Shown here piece by piece: positions 20,456 to 29,261 of a stretch of DNA of 44,924 nt. Under the pieces are notes generated by a model that saw only the letters and a list, made by a program, of their open reading frames with translations, made no database searches and was not told the DNA's origin. Both the position numbers and the translations under genes were made by a program. Each line of letters begins with the position of its first letter. Position 1 is the stretch's first letter. This DNA comes from JANLWK01 sp031364505 (GTDB taxonomy: Bacteria; Eisenbacteria; RBG-16-71-46), in contig JANLWK010000023.1 in NCBI GenBank assembly GCA_031364505.1, forward strand, positions 1-44,924, written 5' to 3'.

Positions 20456-21454
20456 CTACTTCTCGACGCTCGCGACCCCTCGCGCGCGCCACCAGCCGCG
20501 TACGAGCGCCGTGACGAGTCCGAACGGCACGAGCATCACGACCGGGAGCCGGCGCGGGTCGAGGCGCCACTTGGCCCAGACGACGAGCAGGCACGCGCCC
20601 GCGATGACGAGCAGCGAGGCCGAGAGTCCGCGGTGGTCCGCCAGTGCCGCGATCGCGGAGCCGAGCAGGGCGCCGACGTAACCGATCGACGCGCGCACGA
20701 TGGGGCGCCGGATCACGAGCGGGCCCAGGTGGTGCGCCTCGATCCGTTCGTGGAACCGGCGTGGAAAGCGCGCGGCGAGCAGCCCGTCCATGACGTAGCG
20801 CCGCGTCCAACGCAGCGGGTCCAGGAAGCGCGGGTTCTCCTCCGGGTGGACCACGACCACGTCAGGTGCCCGCCGGACCCGCGCGCCCGCGTCCTCGAGG
20901 AGCCAGCCGATGTCGGCGTCCTCGCGGAAGAACAGGCGCCGGGCGGGCTCGAAGTAGCCCTCGTGGAAACCGCCGATCCGCTGGAACAGCGCGCGGCGCA
21001 CGACCAGGTTGCACAGGATGTACTGGCCCGATTCGTCCGCCATCATGCGGACGGGCCGCCCGCCGGGCTTGCGGGTCACGCCCTCGAGCACGTCGATCGC
21101 GGGGTCGGCCGCCAGGTGCGCCTCGGCGCGCTCGAGCCAATCGGATTCCGGCACGACGTCGTCGTCCGTCGACACCAGGAATTCACCCCGGGCGGCGGCG
21201 GCGCCACGGTTGCGCGCGATGGGCGGGCCGCTGTTCCGCTCCAGCACGATCGAACGGGCGCCCAGTGCCTCGAGCCGTGCGGCGACCGTGGGCGGAGGCG
21301 GGACGCCGTCGAACACGACGATCAGCTCCCAGCGCGCGCGGGGCAGCGTCTGGCGCTCGAGCGCATTGAGGAACGGGAGAATCCGCGCGGGTGTTCCGAG
21401 CGAGGGCGCGACGATCGAGAAACGGAGCGCGGGCGCCGCGGCGGGCTCCGTCAC
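20456..21454 (-). CDS. Family 2 glycosyltransferase with C-terminal membrane segments
   Basis: This 332-residue GT-A type enzyme begins MTEPAAAPALRFSIVAPSLG. The donor-binding region reads ELIVVFDGV and FLVSTDDDVVPESDW (DxD motif), and the acceptor side contains FFREDADIGWLLEDAG. About three hydrophobic segments occupy the last 80 residues, so it is membrane-associated. The GTG at 21454 is seven bases after the fcl stop with GGAG just upstream; the frame is open further back but that extension is antisense-like to fcl. It is probably co-transcribed with fcl, possibly adding L-fucose; the specificity is inference. Confidence 0.85.
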   Translation of the reverse strand: MTEPAAAPALRFSIVAPSLGTPARILPFLNALERQTLPRARWELIVVFDGVPPPPTVAARLEALGARSIVLERNSGPPIARNRGAAAARGEFLVSTDDDVVPESDWLERAEAHLAADPAIDVLEGVTRKPGGRPVRMMADESGQYILCNLVVRRALFQRIGGFHEGYFEPARRLFFREDADIGWLLEDAGARVRRAPDVVVVHPEENPRFLDPLRWTRRYVMDGLLAARFPRRFHERIEAHHLGPLVIRRPIVRASIGYVGALLGSAIAALADHRGLSASLLVIAGACLLVVWAKWRLDPRRLPVVMLVPFGLVTALVRGWWRARGVASVEK

Positions 21455-21461
21455 CCAGGGC

Positions 21462-22409
21462 TCAGCTCCGGGCGGCGGCGGCACGCGCGGACTGGAACCA
21501 GGCGATCGTCCGGCGCAAGCCTTCGTCGAACGGCGTCTTCGCCGTCCAGCCCAGCAGTCGCTCGGCGCGCGTGGTGTCGAGGCAGCGCCGCGGCTGGCCG
21601 TCGGGCTTCGTCGCATCCCAGACGAGACGCCCGCGGTAACCGGCGAATTCCGCGATCTTCGCCGCGAGATCGCGGATCGAGATCTCGCGGCCCGCGCCCA
21701 GGTTGATGGGATCGCTGCCCTCGAGCCGCTCGAACGCGCGCACGAGCCCCAAGGCGGCATCCTCGACGTAGAGGAACTCGCGCGTGGCGTTGCCCGTGCC
21801 CCAGACCACGATCTCGGGCGCGTTCGCTTCGGCGGCTTCGACGCAGCGGCGGATCAGCGCGGGAATCACGTGCGAGCTCTCGGGGTCGAAGTTGTCACCG
21901 GGGCCGTACAGGTTGACGAGCAGCACGTTCGAGGCGTCGAACCCGAACTCCTGGCGGTAGGCTTGCGACTGGACGAGCAGCATCTTCTTCGCGAGCCCGT
22001 AGGGCGCGTTCGTCTCTTCGGGGTAGCCGTTCCACAACTCGTCTTCGCTGAACGGCACCGGCGTGAACTTCGGATACGAGCAGATGGTTCCGACGCTCAG
22101 CAGGCGCTTCACCCCGCCGAGGCGCGCGCGTTCCATGAGCTGAACGCCCATCTGGAGGTTCTTGTAGAAGTACGTGCCCGGAAACTTGCGGTTGGCGCCG
22201 ATGCCTCCGACGACGGCCGCGAGATGGAGCACGGCCTGAGGTTCCGTGTCGGCGAGCAGCCGGGTCACCTCGCCGTCGCGCGTCAGGTCGTACTCGCTCG
22301 ACCGGAACGTCGTGACATTCGCGTAGCCGTGCGACGCGAGCGCCGTGACGACGTGCCGGCCGAGGAATCCATTGCCGCCGGTGACGAGAATGCGGGTACC
22401 GCGTTCCAT
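21462..22409 (-). CDS. fcl: GDP-L-fucose synthase
   Basis: This 315-residue SDR epimerises and reduces GDP-4-keto-6-deoxymannose to GDP-L-fucose. It shows TGGNGFLGRHV, the family stretch AAVVGGIGANRKFP, VGTICSYPKFTPVPFSEDEL, Y137/K141 in YGLAKK, and LYGPGDNFDPESSHVIPAL. These match the Fcl/WcaG signature and are not seen in other SDRs of the window. The second of two close ATGs (22409) is chosen because GGGAG lies five to nine bases before it; the first would start at 22421. It is transcribed divergently from the methyltransferase at 22539. Its substrate could come from the dehydratase-like gene at 12459. Confidence 0.92.
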   Translation of the reverse strand: MERGTRILVTGGNGFLGRHVVTALASHGYANVTTFRSSEYDLTRDGEVTRLLADTEPQAVLHLAAVVGGIGANRKFPGTYFYKNLQMGVQLMERARLGGVKRLLSVGTICSYPKFTPVPFSEDELWNGYPEETNAPYGLAKKMLLVQSQAYRQEFGFDASNVLLVNLYGPGDNFDPESSHVIPALIRRCVEAAEANAPEIVVWGTGNATREFLYVEDAALGLVRAFERLEGSDPINLGAGREISIRDLAAKIAEFAGYRGRLVWDATKPDGQPRRCLDTTRAERLLGWTAKTPFDEGLRRTIAWFQSARAAAARS

Positions 22410-22538
22410 GAGCGCTCCCATGAGAGATGAGCGAGATTCCGCGCCCGCCGCCGCGAAGTCAAGACCGGCACGCTTGACCGTCGGTGGCACATCCCACACC
22501 ATCCCGCGCTTCTCACGCCTCGCTCACCGGAGATCGTC

Positions 22539-23144
22539 ATGTCCCTGCGCCTGCACGTCGGCTGCGGCACCGTGTATCTCGACGGCTACGTCAACGTCGA
22601 CCTCGAAGTGCCCGGATACTCGGTCCTCGCGAGCGAACGCCCGGACCTGGTCGAGATCAACCGCGCCACGGTGGACCGCTACTACAAGCACGACGAGTCG
22701 CAGGCCACGCTCGAGCACGGGCCCGGACGGCCGCAGCATTGCGTCGTCGACCGGTACGGCTCGGTCGATGCCCTGCCGTTCGAGCCCGGCACGGTGGACG
22801 AGATCCGCTCGGTGCAGGTGCTCGAACACCTCGAGATGAAGCGCGTGCCCGTCGTGCTCGCGCACTGGTATACCCTGCTCAAGCCGGGCGGCGTGTGCCA
22901 TGTCGACGTGCCGGACTTCGAGGAGACCGCGCGCCAGCTGCTCGCGCAGCGCGACGAGCCGTCCAAGGACTGGTACTACCGGCTGACGTTCGGCAGCCAG
23001 AAGAACGCCCACGCGTATCACCGCAGCGGCTTCAGCCCGCCGCGGCTCGAGCGGCTGCTCCGCGAGGCCGGCTTCCGCGAGGTTCGGCACGTGCCGAACA
23101 CGATCCACTTCTATCCGGTGTGCATCGCCGAAGGCGTGAAGTGA
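22539..23144 (+). CDS. Class I SAM-dependent methyltransferase-like protein
   Basis: This 201-residue protein starts MSLRLHVGCGTVYLDGYVNV, the motif I form often found in methyltransferases of polysaccharide clusters. A later segment reads VDEIRSVQVLEHLEMKRV and YTLLKPGGVCHVDVPDFEE, corresponding to motifs II and III of the Methyltransf_11 type. It is preceded by CCGGAG, a good ribosome-binding site. It overlaps the FkbM-family gene downstream (GTGA at 23141), so two methyltransferases are made together. The likely target is a sugar hydroxyl or carboxyl group of the glycan, by context only. Confidence 0.82.
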   Translation: MSLRLHVGCGTVYLDGYVNVDLEVPGYSVLASERPDLVEINRATVDRYYKHDESQATLEHGPGRPQHCVVDRYGSVDALPFEPGTVDEIRSVQVLEHLEMKRVPVVLAHWYTLLKPGGVCHVDVPDFEETARQLLAQRDEPSKDWYYRLTFGSQKNAHAYHRSGFSPPRLERLLREAGFREVRHVPNTIHFYPVCIAEGVK

Positions 23145-23947
23145 ACGCGGCCCGCCCGCTCGCTCGCGCGATCCGGGCCGCGTTGCGACGGAGCTCCGCC
23201 GGTCGCTGGCTCGCGCGGCGCCGCGACGTGCGGCAGGCCCGCGACTGGACGCCGCACGACGAGGCGAGTGCGGCCTTCTACGCGGCGTTCGTCCGCCCGG
23301 GCTCGCTCGTGTTCGACATCGGCGCCAACGTCGGCAACCGCACGAAAGTGTTCGTGCGGCTCGGCGCCCGAGTCGTCGCCGTCGAGCCGCAGCCGTCGTG
23401 CGCCGCGATCCTGGCCGATGCGTTCGGGCACGAACCCCGCGTCACGCTGGTGCCCGAGGCGCTCGGCGCCGCTCCCGGGACCGCGGAGATCCGGTTGAGC
23501 GAGGCCACGACGATCTCGTCCATGTCGCCGCAGTGGATCGATGCCGTGCGCGCGAGCGGTCGCTTCCGCGACCATCGCTGGGACCGGGTCGAGCGCGTGC
23601 CGGTGACGACGCTCGACGCGCTCGTCGAACAATTCGGCGTGCCGGCGTTCGTCAAGATCGACGTCGAGGGCTTCGAGCTCGAGGTGCTGCGCGGACTGTC
23701 GCGGCCGCTCGAGGCGGTGTCGTTCGAGTTCACGCCCGAGTGCGCCGACACGGCACTCGCCTGCATCGGCCGGCTCCAGGCCCTCGGCTTCACCCGGTTC
23801 AACTATTCGACCGGCGAGAGCATGCGCCTGGACTCGCCGGAATGGACGGATGCCGCGGCCCTGCGTGCCCGGGTCGAGCGGCTGCGCGACGACGCCGGCA
23901 CGTTCGGCGACATCTATGCCGGCGCCCCGGCGGCGGGCCCGGCCTGA
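23141..23947 (+). CDS. FkbM-family methyltransferase
   Basis: This 268-residue SAM-dependent O-methyltransferase has motif I FDIGANVGNRTKVFVRLGAR, the following VVAVEPQPSC and the family-typical KIDVEGFELEVLRGLS. FkbM enzymes O-methylate sugars and polyketides, and they are common in surface polysaccharide loci. The GTG at 23141 overlaps the preceding methyltransferase stop and the upstream in-frame sequence has no family similarity. Its own stop lies four bases before the CgeB-like gene, so the three genes form an operon. Confidence 0.88.
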   Translation: MNAARPLARAIRAALRRSSAGRWLARRRDVRQARDWTPHDEASAAFYAAFVRPGSLVFDIGANVGNRTKVFVRLGARVVAVEPQPSCAAILADAFGHEPRVTLVPEALGAAPGTAEIRLSEATTISSMSPQWIDAVRASGRFRDHRWDRVERVPVTTLDALVEQFGVPAFVKIDVEGFELEVLRGLSRPLEAVSFEFTPECADTALACIGRLQALGFTRFNYSTGESMRLDSPEWTDAAALRARVERLRDDAGTFGDIYAGAPAAGPA

Positions 23948-23951
23948 GCCG

Positions 23952-25121
23952 ATGCGCATCGTCCTCACCATTCCCGGCAGCCCGAACGTCGATCTCGCCT
24001 CGAGCCTGTGGCGCGCGAACCTCCACGCGCCGCTCGTGGCCATGGGGCACGACGTCGTGCTCGACGAGGAGGGCGTCCAGCCGCTCTACGACTTGGACCC
24101 GATCGCCGCCTCGACGCGCGAGCCGCGCGCGCGGTTCAGTGAACGGTGGCGGTCGACCATCGACGGGTGCCACGCGCGCGCGCCGGTCGACCTCGTCATC
24201 ACGTACGTCAGCGCCTCGCACCTCGAGCCCGCCGCAGTGGCCGACGTGCGGGAGCGCGTGGCGCCTGTCGTGAATTTCTTCTGCAACAACGTGCACCAGT
24301 TCCACCTCGTGCGCGCGCTGGTGCCGGCGTTCTCGCTCAATCTCGTGCCCGAGCGCACAGCCCTGGCGGAGTACGCGCGCGAGGGGGCCGAGGCGATGTA
24401 CTGGCCGATGGCCGCGAACCCCGACGTGTACCGCCCGGTCGAGCGCCCGCTGCGCTACGACGCGGCCTTCGCGGGACAGCGCTACGGCGACCGCACCGCG
24501 CTCGTGTGCGCGCTGCGCGAGGCCGGCATCGACGCGCACGCGTTCGGCCCGGGCTGGGCGGCCGCCGGCGCCACGGCCACGGGCGCCGCACGGCCCTCGC
24601 CCATCGCCGGCGGCTGGGTGCGCGACGTCCGCCGCCTCACCTCCGGCATGCTCGCCGGCCGGCTGCTGTGGCGGAGCCTCGCGGATCGCGCGGCATGGGA
24701 GAGGCTCACGACACGCCACGCCGGCGCGCTCCACGGCCCGGTCAGCGACGACGACTACGTCGCGCTGTTCAGCGAGAGCCGCGTGAACCTGGGGTTCCTC
24801 GCGCTGGGCGACACGCACCGCACGCTGCAGCCGCTGCGCCAGGTGCGGCTGCGCGAATTCGAGGCGACGATGGCGGGCGGCTTCTATCTCACCGGGTGGA
24901 TCGAGGAGCTGGAGGAGCTGTACGTCGTGGGCCGCGAGATCGAGTGCTATCGCTCGCGCGCCGAGTTGATCGACAAGACGCGCTTCTACCTGCGCGACGA
25001 CGCCGCGCGCGAGCGCGTGCGCCGCGCGGGGTTCGAGCGGGCGCGCCGCGATCACACGTGGACGCGGCGGTTCGAGGCGCTGTTCGCCGAGCTCGGGCGG
25101 CGTGGCATGATCCGGGGATGA
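23952..25121 (+). CDS. CgeB-like glycosyltransferase
   Basis: This 389-residue protein resembles the CgeB/Glyco_trans_1_2 group of GT-B enzymes. The N-terminal half contains FFCNNVHQFHLVRALV and MYWPMAANPDVYRPVERP; the middle has YDAAFAGQRYGDR; the C-terminal half has LFSESRVNLGFLALGD and LREFEATMAGGFYLTG, the typical nucleotide-sugar site region of this family. The ATG at 23952 gives the expected first strand MRIVLTIPG. The 3' end carries one copy of a tandem duplication shared with the next gene's start. The donor sugar is unknown. Confidence 0.8.
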   Translation: MRIVLTIPGSPNVDLASSLWRANLHAPLVAMGHDVVLDEEGVQPLYDLDPIAASTREPRARFSERWRSTIDGCHARAPVDLVITYVSASHLEPAAVADVRERVAPVVNFFCNNVHQFHLVRALVPAFSLNLVPERTALAEYAREGAEAMYWPMAANPDVYRPVERPLRYDAAFAGQRYGDRTALVCALREAGIDAHAFGPGWAAAGATATGAARPSPIAGGWVRDVRRLTSGMLAGRLLWRSLADRAAWERLTTRHAGALHGPVSDDDYVALFSESRVNLGFLALGDTHRTLQPLRQVRLREFEATMAGGFYLTGWIEELEELYVVGREIECYRSRAELIDKTRFYLRDDAARERVRRAGFERARRDHTWTRRFEALFAELGRRGMIRG

Positions 25122-25153
25122 ACCCGCGACGTGGGATGATCCGGGGATGAACC
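25101..25153 (+). repeat. 29-bp-period tandem duplication over a stop/start junction
   Basis: Copies 25101-25124 and 25130-25153 are identical over 24 bases except one (CGTGGCATG versus CGTGGGATG). Each contains ATCCGGGGATGAACC, so the start region of the SulP gene is duplicated. The upstream ATG (25118) is out of frame with SulP and lies on the CgeB-like stop. Confidence 0.85.
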
Positions 25154-26826
25154 TCCGGCGCTGGACGCCCGCATCGATCCGCGAGCTCCGGCACTACGAC
25201 CGCCGGGCGTTCGCCGCCGACCTCGTCGCGGGCGTCACCGTCGGCCTCGTGGCGCTGCCGCTGGCGCTCGCCTTCGCCATCGCCTCGGGCGTCCCGCCCG
25301 AAGCCGGCGTGGCCACGGCCGTGGTGGCGGGGTTCCTGATCTCGGCGCTCGGCGGATCGCGCGCGCAGATCGGCGGCCCGACGGGCGCCTTCGTCGTGGT
25401 CATCTCCGGCATCGTCGCGGTCCACGGGCTGGATGGGCTGCACATGATCACGCTCATGGCGGGCGTGCTGATCCTGCTGCTGGGCGTGAGCGGCATGGGC
25501 TCGGCGGTGCGGTTCATCCCGCGGCCGGTCGTGATCGGCTTCACGAACGGCATCGCCGTGCTCATCGCGAGCACCCAGATCAAGGACTTCCTGGGCCTGC
25601 CGATCGCCCATCCGTCGGGCGTGTTCCTGCCCCGGCTGATCGAGGTCGCCCGCGCGCTGCCGCAGCTCTCGCCGGCCACGGCCCTGCTCGGGGCGGCAAC
25701 GCTGGCCGTGGTGATCGGCATGGCGCGCTTCGCCCCGCGCGTGCCCGGGGCGATCGTGGCGCTCGTGGCATCCACGGCGGCCGTGGCCGCGCTCCAGCTG
25801 CCGGTCGACACCATCGGCACGCGGTTCGGCGGCATCGCCGCCGGGCTGCCGCCATTCCGCTTGCCGCACTTCCGGCCCGATCTCGTGCACGTGCTGCTCG
25901 GCCCCGCGATCACCGTGGCCATGCTCGGCGCCATCGAATCGCTGCTGTCGGCGACGGTGTCGGACCGCATGTCGGGCGATCGGCACGATCCGAACATGGA
26001 GCTCGTCGCCCAGGGCGTGGCCAACATCGTCACGCCGCTGTTCGGAGGCATCCCCGCGACGGGCGCCATCGCGCGCACGGCGACGAACGTCCGTGCCGGC
26101 GCGCGCACGCCCGTGGCGGGCATGGTCCATGCGCTGGTGCTGCTCGTCGTGCTGCTGTGGCTGGGTCCGCTCGCGCGGCTCGTGCCGCTGGCGGCACTGT
26201 CGGCGATCCTGTTCGTCGTCGCCTGGCACATGGGCGAGTGGCGCGAAATTCCGGACATGCTGCGGCTCACGCGCACCGAGGTGACGGTCTGGCTCGTGAC
26301 GTTCGGCTTGACGGTGTTCGCGGATCTCACGGTCGCGGTCGAGGCGGGCATGATGCTCGCGGCACTCCTGTTCATCCGCAAGGTGTCGTCGACCACCACC
26401 GTGACGCGGATCACGCGCGAGGACGTCGAGCGCGGGCGCATCCACGTGCTGCAGGGCAAGGACATCCCCGACCAGGTGGCGATCTTCCGCATTCACGGGC
26501 CGTTCCTGTTCGGCGCGACGACGCGGCTGGAGGAGTCGATCCACACGATCGACGACCTGCCGCCCGTGGTGATCCTGAGATTGCGCAACATGACGGCGAT
26601 CGACTCGACCGGCCTCCAGGCCATCGAGGATCTCGCCGACCGGCTCCACGCGAGCGGCCGCGTGCTCATCCTGTGCGGTGCACGCTCGCAGCCGGCGCGC
26701 TACATGAAGCGGCTCGACTTCGAGCGCCACCTGGGCGCCGCGAACGTGTGCGAGCACGTGCAGGGCGCGCTCGATCGCGCCCGCGAGATCCTGACCGGCG
26801 GCGCCATCGCCGCGGCGGTGCGCTAG
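25147..26826 (+). CDS. SulP-family anion transporter with STAS domain
   Basis: This 559-residue inner-membrane transporter is of the SulP/SLC26 type, which moves sulfate, bicarbonate or other anions. It has about 11-14 hydrophobic segments from residue 20 to 420, with family stretches LVAGVTVGLVALPLALAFAI, GGPTGAFVVVISG, NMELVAQGVANIVTPLFGG and PATGAIARTATNVRAGARTP. A cytoplasmic STAS domain follows (VAIFRIHGPFLFGA to VILRLRNMTAIDSTGLQAIE). The stop codon shares the palindrome CTAG with the stop of the convergent flippase gene (26823-26826). Its link to the polysaccharide genes around it is unclear. Confidence 0.93.
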   Translation: MNLRRWTPASIRELRHYDRRAFAADLVAGVTVGLVALPLALAFAIASGVPPEAGVATAVVAGFLISALGGSRAQIGGPTGAFVVVISGIVAVHGLDGLHMITLMAGVLILLLGVSGMGSAVRFIPRPVVIGFTNGIAVLIASTQIKDFLGLPIAHPSGVFLPRLIEVARALPQLSPATALLGAATLAVVIGMARFAPRVPGAIVALVASTAAVAALQLPVDTIGTRFGGIAAGLPPFRLPHFRPDLVHVLLGPAITVAMLGAIESLLSATVSDRMSGDRHDPNMELVAQGVANIVTPLFGGIPATGAIARTATNVRAGARTPVAGMVHALVLLVVLLWLGPLARLVPLAALSAILFVVAWHMGEWREIPDMLRLTRTEVTVWLVTFGLTVFADLTVAVEAGMMLAALLFIRKVSSTTTVTRITREDVERGRIHVLQGKDIPDQVAIFRIHGPFLFGATTRLEESIHTIDDLPPVVILRLRNMTAIDSTGLQAIEDLADRLHASGRVLILCGARSQPARYMKRLDFERHLGAANVCEHVQGALDRAREILTGGAIAAAVR

Positions 26827-28181
26827 CGGCCGAACCGGAGCGCGAGTGATCCCAGCACGGCGATCGAGCCGGCGAGCAGCACGGCGTCGCGGGCGGCAAG
26901 CGTCACGCCGCGCCGGCTCATCAGCACGCCCGCCGTGGCGAGCCCCACGAGACCCGCGGCGGCGTAGGCGTACGGCAGCGAGTAGGCGCCCGCGCCGAGC
27001 CGCGTCGCGAGGACGTAGCCGAGCGCCATCGTCGTCGTGTAGGCGAACCCGATCGGCGCCCACAGCCGCACGCCGCCGACGCTCAGCGCGCCAATGGCCC
27101 ACACCTGCATGCCGACCTTGCAGAATTCGCCGAACAGCGTCCACGCGAGGGGCCCGCGCGCGGGGTCGAAGCGGTGCGAGTAGAGCAGGTGGAGCAGCGG
27201 CCCGGCCGCGAGCACCACGAACAGTGCGAGTGCCGCCATGAGCGGTGTGACGGCGCGCCACTGGCGGCGCGTGTAATCACGGATCGGCGCCGTGCCGCCG
27301 AGGCCGCTGACGCGCCCGAACGCGTAGCCGCCGAGGTACGCGTAGAACAGGCCGCCCGACTGCTGCGCGAGGGCGAGCGCCGCCTGTAATATCCCGTTCG
27401 CGGCCGTGCCGTGGAGCCGCACGTAGTGGGCGCGGGTCGCGACCAGCACGCCCTGGTCGATCAGCGCGAGGGCGAGCGAGGTCAGCGCGACCTTGAACAG
27501 CCGTCCGAACACGGCGCGGTCGAACGCGGGCGCGGGGCGCGGGCGGAACGCGTCGCGGTAGCGGTCGCGATGCACCCACAGGGTCACCGCGATCGCGGCG
27601 GGATAGAAGCACGCCGTGCCGATCACGGCGCCGGTGATCCCGTAGGCGGGGACCAGTGCCACGACCATCGCGGTGGCGACGAGGTTGCCCGTCATCACGT
27701 GCGTGAATGGCGCGCGCACGTCGGCGAAGCCGGCGTAGAGGCCCTGCAGCGTGACCTGGGCGGCGAGCCCCGCGACGCCGAGCATCGACCATCGCACGAG
27801 CCCCGCGTACTCCGCGGTGCCGAGCAGCGCCACGGACACCGCGGGCGCGGCCACGAACCCCGCGACGCTCACGATGGCGGCCGCGATGCCGACCGCCACG
27901 CCAACCGTCCACACCGCGCGCCGCACCGCGGCGGCGTCGCCCGCGCCGCGCGCGGTCGCGATCGCGTGCGACAGCGGCAGGCTGAGCCCCGCGCCCGTGA
28001 GCGTGCCGAGCCACGTCTGCCCGGAGGTGACCTGGGCGAGCACGCCGACGCCCGCGGTGTCGAGCCACGTCGCGAACAACTTGTTGCGGATGACACTGCC
28101 GAGCGCTCCGACCGCGGAGGTCGCGCCGCTCAACCCGAAGCGGGCGGCGGGCTTCAGCCACGACGGAGCGCGGGAGGACAT
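26823..28181 (-). CDS. Polysaccharide flippase (Wzx-like, MOP superfamily)
   Basis: This 452-residue protein is almost entirely hydrophobic, with about 12-14 predicted membrane segments. The N-terminal SGATSAVGALGSVIRNKLFA and the spacing of Arg/Gly-rich loops match lipid-linked oligosaccharide flippases of the MOP superfamily. It would turn polyprenyl-linked repeat units to the outer face of the inner membrane. The ATG at 28181 starts a short amphipathic stretch before the first helix. It is transcribed away from the methyltransferase at 28319 and runs convergently into SulP with overlapping stops. Confidence 0.82.
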   Translation of the reverse strand: MSSRAPSWLKPAARFGLSGATSAVGALGSVIRNKLFATWLDTAGVGVLAQVTSGQTWLGTLTGAGLSLPLSHAIATARGAGDAAAVRRAVWTVGVAVGIAAAIVSVAGFVAAPAVSVALLGTAEYAGLVRWSMLGVAGLAAQVTLQGLYAGFADVRAPFTHVMTGNLVATAMVVALVPAYGITGAVIGTACFYPAAIAVTLWVHRDRYRDAFRPRPAPAFDRAVFGRLFKVALTSLALALIDQGVLVATRAHYVRLHGTAANGILQAALALAQQSGGLFYAYLGGYAFGRVSGLGGTAPIRDYTRRQWRAVTPLMAALALFVVLAAGPLLHLLYSHRFDPARGPLAWTLFGEFCKVGMQVWAIGALSVGGVRLWAPIGFAYTTTMALGYVLATRLGAGAYSLPYAYAAAGLVGLATAGVLMSRRGVTLAARDAVLLAGSIAVLGSLALRFGR

Positions 28182-28318
28182 GGCGCGGCAGTCTCGGGGC
28201 GCGATGCGCGGGTGTCAATGGTACGGGCGCGCGCGCGCGTGCTAGCCTGCGCTGTTCGATCGAGTCCGTGCAGATGCACGTGCGTGGGCGCGGTGTCCGG
28301 CCAGGCGATGGGAGGCCC

Positions 28319-29260
28319 GTGCGGCGACTGTTCCGCTTCATCCAGGCGCTCGTCGTCTACCGTGACTGGCATTGGGCGAACCGGCTGCTCGCTCGCGCCC
28401 GCCAGAACCTGTCGCTCGTGCTCGGCTCGCTCGGCGCACGCTACGTGCGGGTGGTTCCCTGGGCCGACTTCGGCGGCGCTTCCGACGGCTCGCCCGGCGG
28501 CTCCCCCGGCGGCTCCTGCGAGAGGCTCGACGCGCGCCAGCCCGACGGCTTCGTGCGCATCAACCTGGCCGCCTACCACCTGGTCCTGCCCGACGTACGC
28601 GATCGCGTGGTCGTCGACGCCGGGACGAACGAGGGCTATGGGGCGGCCCTGCTGGCGCGCCACGCCCGTCGCGTCGTCGCGCTGGACGTGTCCGAGGCGG
28701 CGATCGCCGAGGCCCGGCGGCGCTACGCGCGGGAGAACGTCGAGTTTCACGTGCACGACGTCACCCAGCCGTTCCCGCTGCCGGACGGATCGGCGCACGT
28801 CGTGTTCTCGAGCGAGGTGATCGAGCACGTGCGCGACGGCGCGGCGTTCATTCGCGCCGCGGCGCGCGCGCTCGACCCCGACGGCCTGCTGGTGGTCAAG
28901 ACGCCGAACGACGCGTACAACCGGCTCGAGAATCGGCTGAATCCGCACCACGTGAATTCCTACGATGCGGCCCGGCTCGAGCGCGAGCTCGCGGCATGCT
29001 TCCGCGACGTGCGCGTCGAAGGCTACTGGCTCGCCGAGGACCTCGTGGTCGAGACCGAGGACCGCCCCGCGGGAACGCCGCCCGACGAGCTGCCGTACAC
29101 CTTCGGCGAGCCGATCGTGGTCGACCGCGTGCGGGTGGTGAAGCTCGTCGTCACACCGCGGCGCGCGATCAAGCCCGACACGACACCCGAGTACCTGCTC
29201 GCGTGGGCGCGCGGCGTGCGTCCGGACGCGGTGGCCGCGCGTGCGGGGAGGAGCGGCTGA
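28319..29260 (+). CDS. Class I SAM-dependent methyltransferase
   Basis: This protein has motif I VVVDAGTNEGYGAALLAR near residue 98, then VVALDVSEAAIAEARRRY, VFSSEVIEHV and LDPDGLLVVKTPND, a complete Methyltransf_11/25 set. The start is uncertain. GTG at 28319 follows GGGAGG with a short three-base gap and gives 313 residues; GTG at 28268 or ATG at 28274 would add 15-17 residues with weaker signals. A short Gly/Ser/Pro-rich insert (GGASDGSPGGSPGG) near residue 56 comes from a 12-bp repeat. The stop is one base before the asnB start, so the two are probably cotranscribed. Confidence 0.85.
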   Translation: MRRLFRFIQALVVYRDWHWANRLLARARQNLSLVLGSLGARYVRVVPWADFGGASDGSPGGSPGGSCERLDARQPDGFVRINLAAYHLVLPDVRDRVVVDAGTNEGYGAALLARHARRVVALDVSEAAIAEARRRYARENVEFHVHDVTQPFPLPDGSAHVVFSSEVIEHVRDGAAFIRAAARALDPDGLLVVKTPNDAYNRLENRLNPHHVNSYDAARLERELAACFRDVRVEGYWLAEDLVVETEDRPAGTPPDELPYTFGEPIVVDRVRVVKLVVTPRRAIKPDTTPEYLLAWARGVRPDAVAARAGRSG

Positions 29261-29261
29261 C

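Noticed and set aside
24889..27261. Minus-strand frame of 790 codons across SulP and the flippase
   Set aside because: It crosses two genes with clear membrane topology and reads as His/Asp/Arg-rich noise.
28225..28240. Alternating CG run that could form Z-DNA
   Set aside because: Short, and expected by chance in DNA of this composition; no associated feature.
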